From Cherax quadricarinatus (lineage: Eukaryota; Arthropoda; Malacostraca; Decapoda; Parastacidae), in the NCBI RefSeq assembly GCF_038502225.1, contig NC_091292.1:48507107-48571106 (forward strand): a stretch of 64,000 bases of DNA, read 5' to 3'. A program made the translations under genes and the position numbers. This document shows positions 12,086 to 22,656 of this stretch, piece by piece (within the stretch, counting starts at the first letter, position 1; each line of letters opens with the position of its first letter). The notes under the pieces were generated by a model, which had not been told where the DNA came from, searched no databases, and worked only from the letters and a program-made list of their open reading frames with translations.

Positions 12086-12170
12086 ATAAAGTCTAGTGGT
12101 TAGCGCGACGGGCTGGAGTTTTGAGACTCTATGACCGCGGGTTCAATCCCGGCCGGGGGTATGGTTTTAA
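12086..12170 (+). other. tRNA-like insertion (pseudo-tRNA or SINE head)
   Basis: Bases 12092-12160 have a box-A-like TAGTGGTTAGCGC, an anticodon-arm-like region and a box-B-like GGGTTCAATCCCG. The T arm has one mismatch and the 5' acceptor strand does not pair with GGGGGTA at the 3' side, so this is not a working tRNA. AAAGTC occurs on both sides (12088 and 12168), a possible short target duplication. It lies inside BEL copy 2, between RNase H and integrase. Confidence 0.55.
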
Positions 12171-12718
12171 AGTCCTAAAGAATTAATAATGACAGGTTTC
12201 TTTGGGGATTTATCTTGTGTTTCTAGAAATTTATATTCTGTAGAGAAAACATCTTTCTGTATTAGTTTCATCCAGTATTTAATGGGTTCAAGACATTCAT
12301 AATCAGGTTTTATTCCTTTAATGAATTTAAAGACAAGAGCTGTAACTCTTAAGAGTTTACCCAAAGATGAGTATTTAGATTCATCAATGACTATTTCTGT
12401 TGTGGCTGCAATATTTACACAACTTATTTCTGCTATGTTCAAGCAGACTGTTTCTTCTGGCATAATGTGAGCTTTTTGCTGAGGCCAGTTATGTTCATTA
12501 GAGAGCCAGTTCGGTCCGTGGAGCCATAATTTATTATCCACAAATTTCTTGAGTGGGACACCACGTGACAACATGTCAGCTGGATTCTCTTGGGTAGAGA
12601 CGTGGAGAAAGAGATAATCTCTCTGCATCTCTTATTTCTGCTACTCTATTCTGTTCATAGACCAACTTACTCTTATTATTTCTTAACCACTGGAGAACTG
12701 CTTCATTATCACTCCAGA
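12167..12718 (-). pseudogene. BEL/Pao RNase H end and integrase linker
   Basis: The segment contains HVSTQENPADMLSRGVPLKK and LWLHGPNWLS, the signature that ends RNase H and leads to the integrase in BEL/Pao pol. A further 100 residues of linker (SSLGKLLRVTALVFKFIKGI) follow. It ends at a stop immediately beside the tRNA-like insertion. Confidence 0.8.
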
Positions 12719-13408
12719 TCACGGATTTTCATTAGTGAGATGATCAAGTACTTTGTTGAGATAGACAGCTAGTTTTGCATCTACATAGAGTGCTGTCATT
12801 TGCAATTGTGGTACTGTTTTGACCTTCAAGGGTGCTACCCTGGCCTTTGTAGTAATTAGTGTACTTCCTTCAGCATTACTCATGTAAGCTACAGCGCCAT
12901 AACCTCTGGTTGACGCATCACAGAACACATGTAATGTGTAATTCTTTCCCTCTTGACCTATTTGTTTGGGAAATTTAATTTGATGAAATTGCTTAAATTC
13001 CTTGGATATTTCATCCCATGCTTGACTCATTTCTAGAGGCAAGTTCTCATCCCATCCAATTTTGAGTTTCCATGCATCTTGCATAAGTATTTTACCTTTT
13101 ATGGTAATTCGTGAGACGAGTCCTAGAGGATCAAAACATTGTGATACCTCTGACAGTAAACTACGTTTAGTGAGTGTACTGCATGATTTACTGTTTATCC
13201 TTTTGAGACTCAAAATATCCTCCTTTGTGTTCCAATTAAGTCCCAGCATATTGTTGCAATCAGGAATTTCAGTTTCAGGGAAATCTTCCTTGATAAGTTC
13301 CCTTAATTGCTTTGAATTAGTATTCCACATCCTTAGAGACATATTTGCTTCTTTCATCTCCTTGTTAGCTTCTCTGTATAAGGATTTCAAATCCTCCTCT
13401 TTATTCAC
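12719..13408 (-). pseudogene. BEL/Pao RT thumb and RNase H
   Basis: Continuation of the polymerase in another frame. It begins with a linker (DLKSLYREANKEMKEANMSL) and carries MLGLNWNTKEDIL and EVSQCFDPLGLVSRITIKGK, typical of the Pao RT connection (known as the DUF1758/peptidase A17 neighbourhood). It enters RNase H with LHVFCDASTRGYGAVAYM, where the aspartate is the first catalytic residue. The RNase H end is at 12628-12167 after another shift. Confidence 0.85.
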
Positions 13409-13414
13409 AGTACC

Positions 13415-13993
13415 TTAAAGATTGTCCACATAGAAACTTTTCTTTAAGATTTCTTTGAAGGGACTTTCAGATTTCTTCAAATGTGTATTTAGAGTAGCTT
13501 CTAGTAAGAATGGAGAGGATGTTGCACCAAATAATACTGATTTGAAACGATAAGTTTTCACAGGACTTTGAGGATCATGTGGATTTTCAGGCCACAAGAA
13601 TAGAGTATAATCTCTATCTCTTTCTTGTAGTCCTATTCTTAAGAAAGCTTTGGAAATATCAGCCGTGTAGGCATATGGGTTTGTGCGAAATTTCATAAGC
13701 ATGTCTCCAAGCTTCTCAGTTAGTGAGGGTCCTGTCATCAGACAGTCATTAAAACTTACTACATCTTTATTTGCACGTGCGCTGCAATTATATACAACAC
13801 GTAGTGGAGTGGTTTCAGAATCTTTTCTGACTCCATGGTGCGGGAGATAATGAGCTTCTGTCTTCAACTTATCTTCGACTACTTCCTCAATCAATTTGTT
13901 TTCTAACTGTTTTTGTATATTATCATAGACAGTCAGTAGCTCTGGATTCTTCCTGAGCTCATGTACTTGTTCTTTCATTTGTCCGAAAGCCAT
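13415..13993 (-). pseudogene. BEL/Pao reverse transcriptase, N-terminal half
   Basis: About 190 continuous residues of RT fingers and palm. LRVVYNCSARANKDVVSFND marks the start of the fingers, AYTADISKAFLRIGLQERDR carries the first catalytic aspartate, and RFKSVLFGATSSPFLLEATL is the region leading to the second motif. YVDNL near 13420 stands where YVDDL would be, so one of the two catalytic aspartates appears to be asparagine. The frame breaks at once after this and continues at 13408 in another frame. Confidence 0.85.
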
Positions 13994-14019
13994 GCGATAA
14001 TTGCTAGGCAGATGTGGTG

Positions 14020-14697
14020 GATTTAATTTCCTTGGTAACCTAACCCAATACTGTCCAGCTTAATATTTGACAGTGTCCAAATATTGGTTATAAGTCTGAG
14101 ACTCTTGTGGGCTTGGTTTATTTACATCAATACCTATCGCACCTAAATCCCACAACTTATCAACTGGTTCATTCATTTCTTCCAATAATGATAATTTTTG
14201 CTGTGGTACATGATCAGCGGTTATTCTCGTAACTAGTACATTTTCCACTGAATCAATATCAGCTTCTTTCCCACTTTGAGAGGGAATGGGACCACATATC
14301 ATATGGCCTCCTGCTGTTTTCAGCACAAAATAGTGATAATAATCACTTCCAATGATTAAATCAATTGGACTAATAATGTCCGTCTGTATGTCAGGACAGG
14401 CTAACTTGACCTTAGCTGCTTTCAGTGCTGCAACTGTCTTTTAATCCCTGGATCTGCACAGACAAAGGCAAATCGTCTACTACCACAGCTTCTACTGTCT
14501 TTTTCCTGTTTCCTAGACCAACAGTGATTCTGGCTAGGTCATATGTCTGTTTACCAGAATTTTGTAATAAACCAGCTATATCTAACTGTACTTTGGCTTA
14601 GGGTTGTTTATTCAGTTTCTGCAACACTGTTCTTTTTATGAAGGACCTTTGTGAGCCTTGATCAAATAATGTTAGCACATTGGTTTTGTGTGATTTA
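14020..14697 (-). pseudogene. BEL/Pao protease region
   Basis: This lies between the zinc knuckles and the RT, the slot of the aspartic protease (DUF1758-like) in BEL/Pao. Pieces in several frames correspond to the copy at 9636-10216, including VLVTRITADHVPQQKLSLLEE and KLWDLGAIGIDVNKPSPQ near 14250-14100. An intact protease active site was not seen. Stops and shifts are frequent. Confidence 0.6.
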
Positions 14698-15135
14698 TTA
14701 GATAACTCGAGTTATCGGTAGAGCAGTTGCTTTAAACTTTTCTCTCACATTTAATGCTGTTGCTTGTTGACTTCCTGATTGTGTGGAAGTCTTCTGGTGT
14801 TCAGCAAAAGTATTTGGGCATAATGCTGTATGATGCATATCCTTGCAGTTAAAACACTTCTTCAGTGAGCATTTACCTCCCTTGTGTTCACCTAAACACT
14901 TGATGCACCTTTTCAGCTGATGAACACGGTGTTTACGTGCCTCCATTGTTGTGTATTGTTGTGCCCAATGTGTTCCATCACAAAGTACACATTTTGGAGT
15001 ACGTTTATGTGTGACAGTCTGTTTACTGTCTGTTGTATTCACAGCTTGATAAATGCCTATATGGGATTTCCCATTCTGTGGTTTAGTGGGAGTAGGTATA
15101 CTCTTTTTATACTGAGTTGAAGGTTTGTTATTCAC
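14698..15135 (-). pseudogene. BEL/Pao gag C-terminus with zinc knuckles
   Basis: Read on the minus strand this segment has cysteine-histidine clusters: CVLCDGTHWAQQY, then RCIKCLGEHKGGKC and KCFNCKDMHHTALC. The last two are CCHC knuckles that would bind nucleic acid. The spacing and the position just after the capsid region fit BEL/Pao gag. In the first knuckle a tyrosine stands where a cysteine would be expected. The upstream join to the capsid part is frameshifted. Confidence 0.8.
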
Positions 15136-15168
15136 GGGATTTGCGGATTTTTCATCTTGTCTCGTTGC

Positions 15169-16041
15169 TTACATGCATGAAACTATTGTTTGTAAACCAC
15201 TGCTAATTTCTTCACAAGTGAAATAGCGTTTATTGAACATAATATTTAATCGTTCAGTTGTTTGTTTTGACAGATTATCCTGTACAATACCACTGATAAA
15301 CCGATCACATTGCCTTAGGTCATATTTAGCACCTAGAGATCTGAGACTATTGTCTAAGATGATTCTAAATGCCTGTAAATCTGAAAAACAATGTTTGAGT
15401 GGCTTCAAGCTTGATATTAAGACTGCATGTCTAACTCTGGCCTTGTCAGCATCAAAGTAATTGTCTGCTAAGACACGTAAGGCTATTTGATAATTGCCTT
15501 TAACCACTGGAAATGACTTAATCAGTTCATAGGGTTCTCCCTTCACAAGACATTTAAGATAATTGAACTTAGCAATCTCATCTATGTCAGTTTGTGAATT
15601 TACTATGAATTGAAAACCACTAATGAATTCTTCATAATTATGACCTTGGAAAATAGGTAATGACAAAGTAGGCAAATTTGGTAATGGTACACTTGTTGTT
15701 GCAGGTTTAACAAGTGCTTGACCACTAGTTACAGTAGGTCTCTGTGACAGAGTTTTGCGGCAGATAACCTGTACTCCTGTCCACCTTAATTGTTGATTAC
15801 TAAAAGTATCCAAAACATTTTTAATTTCATCCTCAGATGGATCTGATTCTAGAAACTTATTTTCATAATTTTATAGTCTGAATTAATTATTTTCAGACGT
15901 TGTGTAAGTAATTAAAATTTGACCTCAAGATCATCAAAATCTGTTTGTATCTTGAGTTAATCCTATACAGACTGAAATAAGATTTTCTAATTGTGTAATC
16001 TTAGTCTGTAAAGACTGAAACTGAGTTTTCAAACAAGCCAT
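15169..16041 (-). pseudogene. BEL/Pao gag (capsid-like) region
   Basis: From the ATG at 16041 the first 30 or so residues have heptad-like hydrophobics (LKTQFQSLQTKITQLENLI), which may form a coiled coil. A stop and frameshift near 15950 follow. The 15813-15169 stretch carries the conserved gag core: LPIFQGHNYEEFISGFQFIV, KFNYLKCLVKGEPYELIKSF, ALRVLADNYFDADKARV and LRSLGAKYDLRQCDRFI. These match the DUF1759-type capsid region known from BEL/Pao elements, which packages element RNA in cytoplasmic particles. Broken, so inactive here. Confidence 0.8.
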
Positions 16042-16400
16042 TTTAATGGTATATTGAAAATTTTAGCACCACACTTAGAGTGTTTAAAAAACACTGTACT
16101 GCTATAAACAGCTGAGATTTTGTTATGCTTAAGTCAGCAATAATCGAGTCAGACACTACTGACCCACTGAGCTTAACCTCAGGGTCAATGATCATGAAGG
16201 GTACAGAATATATGTGGCTGGACAATGCCTGGTGTTTATGGCTTGAGTTTTCAGTGTCAGCTTGACACTGCTGAGTCACCGTATATAACGTTATTCACTT
16301 CATTTACTATACACTAACCTTCACTGTATAACTGTAAATCCTATGTGTATATTTTTTACACATATATAAATGTCGCTGTTAATATATAGTATATATATAT
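16042..16400 (-). promoter_or_regulatory. Leader and possible 5' LTR of BEL copy 2
   Basis: Noncoding sequence directly upstream of the gag ATG. A TGGTGC near 16066 could belong to the primer-binding zone. TATATAAC-like bases near 16283 could serve a promoter. No second LTR exists in the window, so limits cannot be fixed. The end nearest the gap turns into AT repeats. Confidence 0.35.
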
Positions 16401-16500
16401 NNNNNNNNNNNNNNNNNNNNNNNNNNNNNNNNNNNNNNNNNNNNNNNNNNNNNNNNNNNNNNNNNNNNNNNNNNNNNNNNNNNNNNNNNNNNNNNNNNNN
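16401..16500. other. Assembly gap, 100 N
   Basis: Exactly 100 N, the usual placeholder for unknown length. The left flank is an AT dinucleotide tract, so the gap probably came from an unresolved (AT)n array. The 3' end of the Tx1-like element is lost in it. Confidence 1.
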
Positions 16501-17207
16501 AAACCACTTATCAGCATAACCACTCATACTTTCCATAGTTACTAACCTCTGTCCCATCGTATACCCTCCCACATCCGTATGTACGTCCAACTTCATCATA
16601 GTCATTGTCCTCTGTCGTGTCCTTAATTGCCGCAATACACACGCGGATGGCTTATCTCCCCATAAACCATCTTCCAATCCACCTCTCAATCTCTCACCAT
16701 CAAATCTTGCAATCTGCATTTCCATCAGTTGCGCTTTGATGCCCTCAATCTCTTGTACTGGATAAACCCCACTAAAACCTGCATAGCACTGTTTCGACTG
16801 CCCTTCCAAATATCTCTGTAAGCCATATTTCCAATGACTTACCTCCTTTCCTTTCCTCGTATAAAAATTTTTGATTCCTGGTTTAGCATATTCCTCCCAC
16901 CATCGTAGTATATCACCTCCTTTTCTCCCCATGGTGCACTCATTTGTCCACCACTCGGCAAACCTAACACCGTCCTCCAGCTCATCTAACAATCTCACAT
17001 TAAGTTTCCAATAACTCACGTAACGCTTTGGTAAACCTCCCCATCCCACATCCACGACCACTCCTCTATGATCTGAAAACACAACGTTTATAGTTTCTGT
17101 ATTAGCAACCTGTAACCCGGGAGAAGCATAAATACGATCTAGTCGTGCCGCATATCCTCTCCTCACATAAGTATGCTCCACGTTCCACTCCTCCCCCTCA
17201 CAAGTGT
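16501..17207 (-). pseudogene. Tx1-like LINE ORF2: endonuclease end and linker
   Basis: On the minus strand this reads EHTYVRRGYAARLDRIY, SDHRGVVVDVGWGG (the SDH motif ending an APE-type endonuclease) and then SYWKLNVRLLDE, WWEEYAKPGIKNFYTRKGKE and LWGDKPSACVLRQLRTRQR. The last segments match the linker before the RT in L1/Tx1-type ORF2 and have partners at 31440-32640 in the plus-strand Tx1-like copy. The frame is open up to the gap. The upstream end was cut by the CR1-like insertion at 17208. Confidence 0.85.
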
Positions 17208-18397
17208 GACCATGGCGTAATAGTGCACAAAATGTGTGCTAAAGGAATAACAGGAAAAGTCGGTCGATGGATCTATAATTTCCTCACTAACAGAACACAG
17301 AGAGTAGTCGTCAGCTACGGTGAAAAGCTCTGTTCCACAAGGCACAGTACTCGCTCCCATCTTGTTCCTCATCCTCATATCCGACATAGACAAGGATGTC
17401 AGCCACAGCACCGTGTCTTCCTTTGCAGATGACACCCGAATCTGCATGACAGTGTCTTCCATTGCAGACACTGCAAAGCTCCAGGCGGACATCAACCAAA
17501 TCTTTCAGTGGGCTGCAGAAAACAATATGAAGTTCAACGATGAGAAATTTCAATTACTCAGATATGGTAAACATGAGGAAATTAAATCTTCATCAGAGTA
17601 CAAAACAAATTCTGGCCACAAAATAGAGCGAAACACCAACGTCAAAGACCTGGGAGTGATCATGTCGGAGGATCTCACCTTCAAGGACCATAACATTGTA
17701 TCAATCGCATCTGCTAGAAAAATGACAGGATGGATAATGAGAACCTTCAAAACTAGGGAGGCCAAGCCCATGATGACACTCTTCAGGTCACTTGTTCTAT
17801 CTAGGCTGGAATATTGCTGCACACTAACAGCACCTTTCAAGGCAGGTGAAATTGCCGACCTAGAAAATGTACAGAGAACTTTCACGGCACGCATAACGGA
17901 GATAAAACACCTCAATAACTGGGAGCGCTTGAGGTTCCTAAACCTGTATTCCCTGGAATGCAGGAGGGAGAGATACATGATTATATACACCTGGAAAATC
18001 CTAGAGGGACTAGTACCGAACTTGCACACGAAAATCACTCACTACGAAAGCAAAAGACTTGGCAGACGATGCACCATCCCCCCAATGAAAAGCAGGGGTG
18101 TCACTAGCACGTTAAGAGACCATACAATAAGTGTCAGGGGCCCGAGACTGTTCAACTGCCTCCCAGCACACATAAGGGGGATTACGAACAGACCCCTGGC
18201 AGTCTTCAAGCTGGCACTGGACAAGCACCTAAAGTCAGTTCCGGATCAGCCGGGCTGTGGCTCGTACGTTGGTTTGCGTGCAGCCAGCAGCAACAGCCTG
18301 GTTGATCAGGCTCTGATCCACCAGGAGGCCTGGTCACAGACCGGGCCGCGGGGGCGTTGACCCCCGGAACTCTCTCCAGGTAAAATCCAGGTAAGCA
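17208..18397 (+). mobile_element. CR1-like LINE insertion 1 (5'-truncated)
   Basis: A plus-strand LINE inserted in the endonuclease region of the minus-strand Tx1-like ORF2. Host-element reading continues on either side (GEAGLADVV at 18420, EGEEWNVEH at 17190). It starts inside the RT and ends in CCCCCGGAACTCTCTCCAGG followed by TAAAATCCAGGTAA, a short repeated tail. Insertion 2 at 19839 has the same end. Confidence 0.85.
17221..18360 (+). pseudogene. CR1-like RT C-terminal half (insertion 1)
   Basis: The coding part starts at the RT region before motif C (KGITGKVGRWIYNFLTNRTQ). A short deletion near 17312, relative to insertion 2, shifts the frame. From 17320 a 346-residue frame holds SVPQGTVLAPILFLILISDI, the catalytic FADDTRI near 17425, KDLGVIMSEDLTFKDH (thumb) and the C-terminal domain ending in a GC-rich stretch. 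The C-terminal RRERYMIIYTWKILEGLVPN motif is typical of CR1/L2-type ORF2. No endonuclease is present, so it is a dead 5'-truncated copy. Confidence 0.85.
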
Positions 18398-18930
18398 CTA
18401 CATCCGCTAAGCCTGCTTCCCCTAAAACATCTCGTAGGACCCCCAAAACACACTCTGCACCCCTCGGCTCCACATCTTTTCTACGTGTCACACTATTCCA
18501 ATCCCCTCCAAATAATGAATAAAGGGGTAAACCCCGCATATGATAAATTAGTGTGTCCCATACAAATTCCTCTTTAACACGTCTATTACTGTCCGCCGGC
18601 ATGTATACACTCACAAAATACACACGTACCCCACCCCATGTCCCATCCACCCTCGCTACTCTCCCATCTCCCCCTTCTTCCCAATGTAACAAATGGAAAG
18701 GACTGGTATCAGCTATTAAAGCAGCAGCACCTCCCTTAAGCTTCCCAGTATACCCAGCATAAACTTTATATCCATCTACCAACAAATCCCTTCCATACCT
18801 AAAATTATGCTCTTGTAAAAATATTACTTGTATTCCAAGTCTCTTTAAAAAATCACTAAATAACTTACGCTTTACATCAGCCCTTAGGCCGTTAACATTT
18901 AATGTTAGACACTTAAAAATGCTATCGGGG
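18398..18930 (-). pseudogene. Tx1-like LINE ORF2: endonuclease N-terminal part
   Basis: Read on the minus strand from about 18930: LTLNVNGLRADVKRKLF, LGIQVIFLQEHNF (the E of the APE-type endonuclease), GGAAALIADTSPFHLL, VYFVSVYMPADSN and LFGGDWNSVTRR. These are endonuclease motifs in the expected order, and they match 30946-31400 of the plus-strand copy. The end at 18398 is the CR1-like insertion, beyond which the domain continues at 17207. Confidence 0.9.
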
Positions 18931-19838
18931 GCTTACCAATCGACTGATATCCTTGCGTTTCCTTACGTTTTTGCACAACATTCTTTTCACAATGTCCTTT
19001 CTTTGCCTCACCTTTCCTCTGCCCCTTCCCCCCCTGTTACTTTTTTTTGGCACATCCACTGATAGTTTCTTACCAGTTCGCTGCGAAGGTGTGAGGACAT
19101 CATCACTATCAGAAGCCCCTGCCTCTCTCTTACGTGATGCCTCTACTATGTGCATTCCCTTATCTTCACATTCCACATTGTGGACTTCAACCATAACCTC
19201 ACTAATCCTCTTTGATTGCATATCCCCATCACCCACATTACCCACCTCTTGAATTCCACCCTCACCTACAAGTTTCCCATCCGACACCACGCTTAGTGTC
19301 CCGTCCCCATTCTGATTATCCAAGAATTCTTGTATAACAGTGTCTATTGTAGCCGTAACTTGACTACCCAATTCCACTCGTCTCACCTCATCCTCCATAC
19401 GCATATTCTCAATAACCTGAGAGACCTCCGGTAATGTTGCACATTCTTCCGGATTTTCCTCCACGATTTCACTCCATGTTCTATGATCTTGAAGATGCTC
19501 CCCTGTAGACTGGGTCGTCACCTCTCTCTCCTTCCCCACTCCTTTCCCCTCTCCATGTTTCTCAGGTGTCGATCGACGAGGACACATTACTGCCATATGA
19601 TCAAAGGCTCCACACAGTCTACAGGTTCGTCTCTACCCCGCTTATGTTACATATACCTGAGTTCTAAAGTCACTCAGTGTCACATATGATGGTATAGATT
19701 TGCGAAAAGACATTTTGAGGGTAAAGGAGCCCTCACGCAGTCCAGCATACATACCATCAGACCACCTTCCAACTGATGCCTGATGTATAACACCATACTC
19801 ATTGAATGTTGCTTTTATATCTTCTTCATCCGCTTCAT
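18931..19838 (-). pseudogene. Tx1-like LINE ORF1, C-terminal part
   Basis: The part nearest 19838 continues an RNA-binding-like domain (YEADEEDIKATFNEYG, then GLREGSFTLKMSF). Around 19640-19590 a CCHC knuckle reads CRLCGAFDHMAVMC. Two stop codons interrupt between these parts. From 19596 the frame runs 224 residues: acidic sequence, then SDSDDVLTPSQRTGKK and a strongly basic glycine/arginine/lysine tail. The plus-strand copy has the same order. This protein would coat element RNA; the copy is broken. Confidence 0.85.
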
Positions 19839-21662
19839 ACCTGGAGTTTACCTGGAGAGAGTTCCGGGGGTCAACGCCCCCGCGGCCCGGTCTGTGACCA
19901 GGCCTCCTGGTGGATCAGAGCCTGATCAACCAGGCTGTTGCTGCTGGCTGCACGCAAACCAACGTACGAGCCACAGCCCGGCTGATCAGGAACTGACTTT
20001 AGGTGCTTGTCCAGTGCCAGCTTGAAGACTGCCAGGGGTCTATTGGTAGTCCCCCTTATGTGTGCTGGGAGGCAGTTGAACAGTCTCGGGCCCCTGACAC
20101 TTATTGTATGGTCTCTTAACGTGCTAGTGACACCCCTGCTTTTCATTGGGGGGATGGTGCATCGTCTGCCAAGTCTTTTGCTTTCGCAGTGAGTGATTTT
20201 CGTGTGCAGGTTCGGTACTAGTCCCTCTAGGATTTTCCAGGTGTATATAATCATGTATCTCTCCCTCCTGCGTTCCAGGGAATACAGGTTTAGGAACCTC
20301 AAGCGCTCCCAGTAATTGAGGTGTTTTATCTCCGTTATGCGCGCCGTGAAAGTTCTCTGTACATTTTCTAGGTCGGCAATTTCACCTGCCTTGAAAGGTG
20401 CTGTTAGTGTTCAGCAATATTCCAGCCTAGATAGAACAAGTGACCTGAAGAGTGTCATCATGGGCTTGGCCTCCCTAGTTTTGAAGGTTCTCATTATCCA
20501 TCCTGTCATTTTTCTAGCAGATGCGATTGATACAATGTTATGGTCCTTGAAGGTGAGATCCTCCGACATGATCACTCCCAGGTCTTTGACGTTGGTGTTT
20601 CGCTCTATTTTGTGGCCAGAATTTGTTTTGTACTCTGATGAAGATTTAATTTCCTCATGTTTACCATATCTGAGTAATTGAAATTTCTCATCGTTGAACT
20701 TCATATTGTTTTCTGCAGCCCACTGAAAGATTTGGTTGATGTCCACCTGGAGCCTTGCAGTGTCTGCAATGGAAGACATATGCAAAGGAAGACACGGTGC
20801 TGTGGCTGACATCCTTGTCTATGTCGGATATGAGGATGAGGAACAAGATGGGAGCGAGTACTGTGCCTTGTGGAACAGAGCTTTTCACCGTAGCTGCCTC
20901 GGACTTTACTCTGTTGACGACTACTCTCTGTGTTCTGTTAGTGAGGAAATTATAGATCCATCGACCGACTTTTCCTGTTATTCCTTTAGCACGCATTTTG
21001 TGCGTTATTACGCCATGGTCTCACTTGTCGAAGGCTTTTGCAAAGTCTGCATATATTACATCTGCATTCTTTTTTTCTTCTAGTGCATTTAGGACCTTGT
21101 CGTAGTGATCCAATAGTTGAGACAGACAGGAGCAACCTGTTCTAAACCCATGTTGCCCTGGGTTGTGTAACTGATGGGTTTCTAGATGGGTAGTGATCTT
21201 GCTTCTTAGGGCCCTTTCAAAGATTTTTATGATATGGGATGTTAGTGCTATTGGTCTGTAGTTCTTTGCTGTTGCTTTACTGCCCCCTTTGTGGAGTGGG
21301 GCTATGTCTGTTGTTTTTAGTAACTGTGGGACGACCCCCGTGTCCATGCTCCCTCTCCATAGGATGGAAAAGGCTCGTGATAGGGGCTTCTTGCAGTTCT
21401 TGATGAACACGGAGTTCCATGAGTCTGGCCCTGGGGCAGAATGCATGGGCATGTCATTTATCGCCTGTTCGAAGTCATTTGGCGTCAGGATAACATCGGA
21501 TAGGCTTGTGTTAATCAAATTTTGTGGCTCTCTCATAAAAAATTCATTTTGATCTTCGACTCTCAGTCTGGTTAGCGGCTTGCTAAAAACTGAGTCATAT
21601 TGGGACTTGAGTAGCTCGCTCATTTCCTTGCTGTCATCTGTGTAGGACCCACCTTGTTTAAG
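19839..21662 (-). mobile_element. CR1-like LINE insertion 2
   Basis: A minus-strand LINE lying inside the RNA-binding domain of the Tx1-like ORF1. That domain resumes on either side (KLQNVP at 21670, YEADEED at 19830). The 3' end is near 19839 with the GAACTCTCTCCAGGTAAA tail. The copy is longer than insertion 1, including the RT fingers. The two are nearly identical over about 1.1 kb but point in opposite directions. Confidence 0.85.
19871..21660 (-). pseudogene. CR1-like RT (insertion 2)
   Basis: From 21660 down: SELLKSQYDSVFSKPL, PNDFEQAINDMPMHSAPGPD (the fingers), LLKTTDIAPLHKGGSKA, NYRPIALTSHIIKIFERALR, HGFRTGCSCLSQLL and VIYADFAKAFDK with the first catalytic aspartate near 21030. The frame then shifts. 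SVPQGTVLAPILFLILISDI follows near 20900. About 24 bp that include the FADD catalytic box are missing near 20780, compared with insertion 1. The C-terminal region (20302-19871) matches insertion 1 almost perfectly. Inactive. Confidence 0.85.
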
Positions 21663-21989
21663 TAGGGGGACATTCTGTAACTTTACCCAAGTATAATACT
21701 TGGATACGTCCCTCAGTCGTACTTCTAAACCAGGATTAACCTTCATACACACGTCTTGGTATTTTTCCACCATCTTGTCATATGTCGCAGCCGTCACGAA
21801 TTTCACAAAGATCCTTGTAGCTCCGTATAAGGCAATATCATACAGATCGTCGTTGTTGATGCAGTAGGTATCTTGTAGTATGGCAGGCAGCATAACACAA
21901 GCATTGGTTTGATAAACCGTTCCTTTCAACACCTCAATACACAGTGTTGATTCTCCGCCTGATAGCCTGCACCATTTTGTGAAAATCAC
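21663..21989 (-). pseudogene. Tx1-like LINE ORF1, N-terminal part
   Basis: About 105 residues: LSGGESTLCIEVLKGTVYQT, YDIALYGATRIFVKFVTAAT and VSKYYTWVKLQNVP. They align with the start of the plus-strand ORF1 at 23055-23360 (HYTWIKLRNIPFEADEADI). The pattern resembles an RRM-like fold, as known for ORF1 proteins of L1/Tx1 elements; this is inferred from pattern only. Its frame runs on without a stop into the inserted CR1-like RT, giving an accidental fused frame of 322 residues. Confidence 0.85.
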
Positions 21990-22656
21990 TCAGTGCTACC
22001 AACAGGTGCTAGCTCAACCGCCAATGTCCGTCCTCCACCAAGGTTGAGTGACGAATGCAGGAGCAAGGCGTAGCACAACCTCACGGCCCTAGAGCGATGA
22101 GGTCAATGGGTATTCAGCATTATGTTAAATCTTTCTACTGACTTGCGGCTATACTCCAGTATTTTTAGTTGTTGCTAAAGCTTCCTAAGAGTGCTCCTGC
22201 ATTCTTTGCACCTTTTATAAGTCTCGGCACTCTGTTCCTTTCCCTTGAGCATTGCAACATCCTGGCTGTTTGTCATAAATCTTTTCAGAAACTGATCTCT
22301 GAATCAGATATTATCTAATATCTCAACAGTTATACAGGGTTCAATGTTTTGCTTAATCCTAACCTCTTTAACTGGTGTAATATCACCAAGTATGACAATG
22401 AATATGGTTCTCATTTTTTCCCTGGTTACTTGCACTAATCTTAGTGTTTCATTAGGCTTTAAATCTAATTATTCCTAATGGTTCCATGCTGACCCAGGAG
22501 ACTGGGCCCAAATGTTTTTTGACAGTTAAAGAAGTTACAGTAATAATGAACTGCCCACAAACTTGTTAACTGGTAACAGTAATGGGTTGTTTACACAGAT
22601 ATGAATTTTGTCAAAAAGCAGCTTATACGTGGCTCTAAGTTAGTCAGCAAGAGGAT
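21990..22656. other. No feature recognised
   Basis: The part near 21990-22100 may be the 5' leader of the minus-strand Tx1-like element. The rest is AT-rich sequence with no coding signal or repeat partner that I can see in the window. Confidence 0.45.

Larger units (their letters stand above)
10881..16041 (-). mobile_element. BEL/Pao LTR retrotransposon, copy 2
   Basis: A minus-strand element with domain order gag, zinc knuckles, protease region, RT, RNase H, integrase, as expected for BEL/Pao. The gag start is an ATG at 16041-16039. The 3' LTR is absent because the integrase end runs into the mini-element at 10880. A tRNA-like insertion (12086-12170) splits RNase H from integrase. Several frameshifts break the polyprotein. 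Confidence 0.85.
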
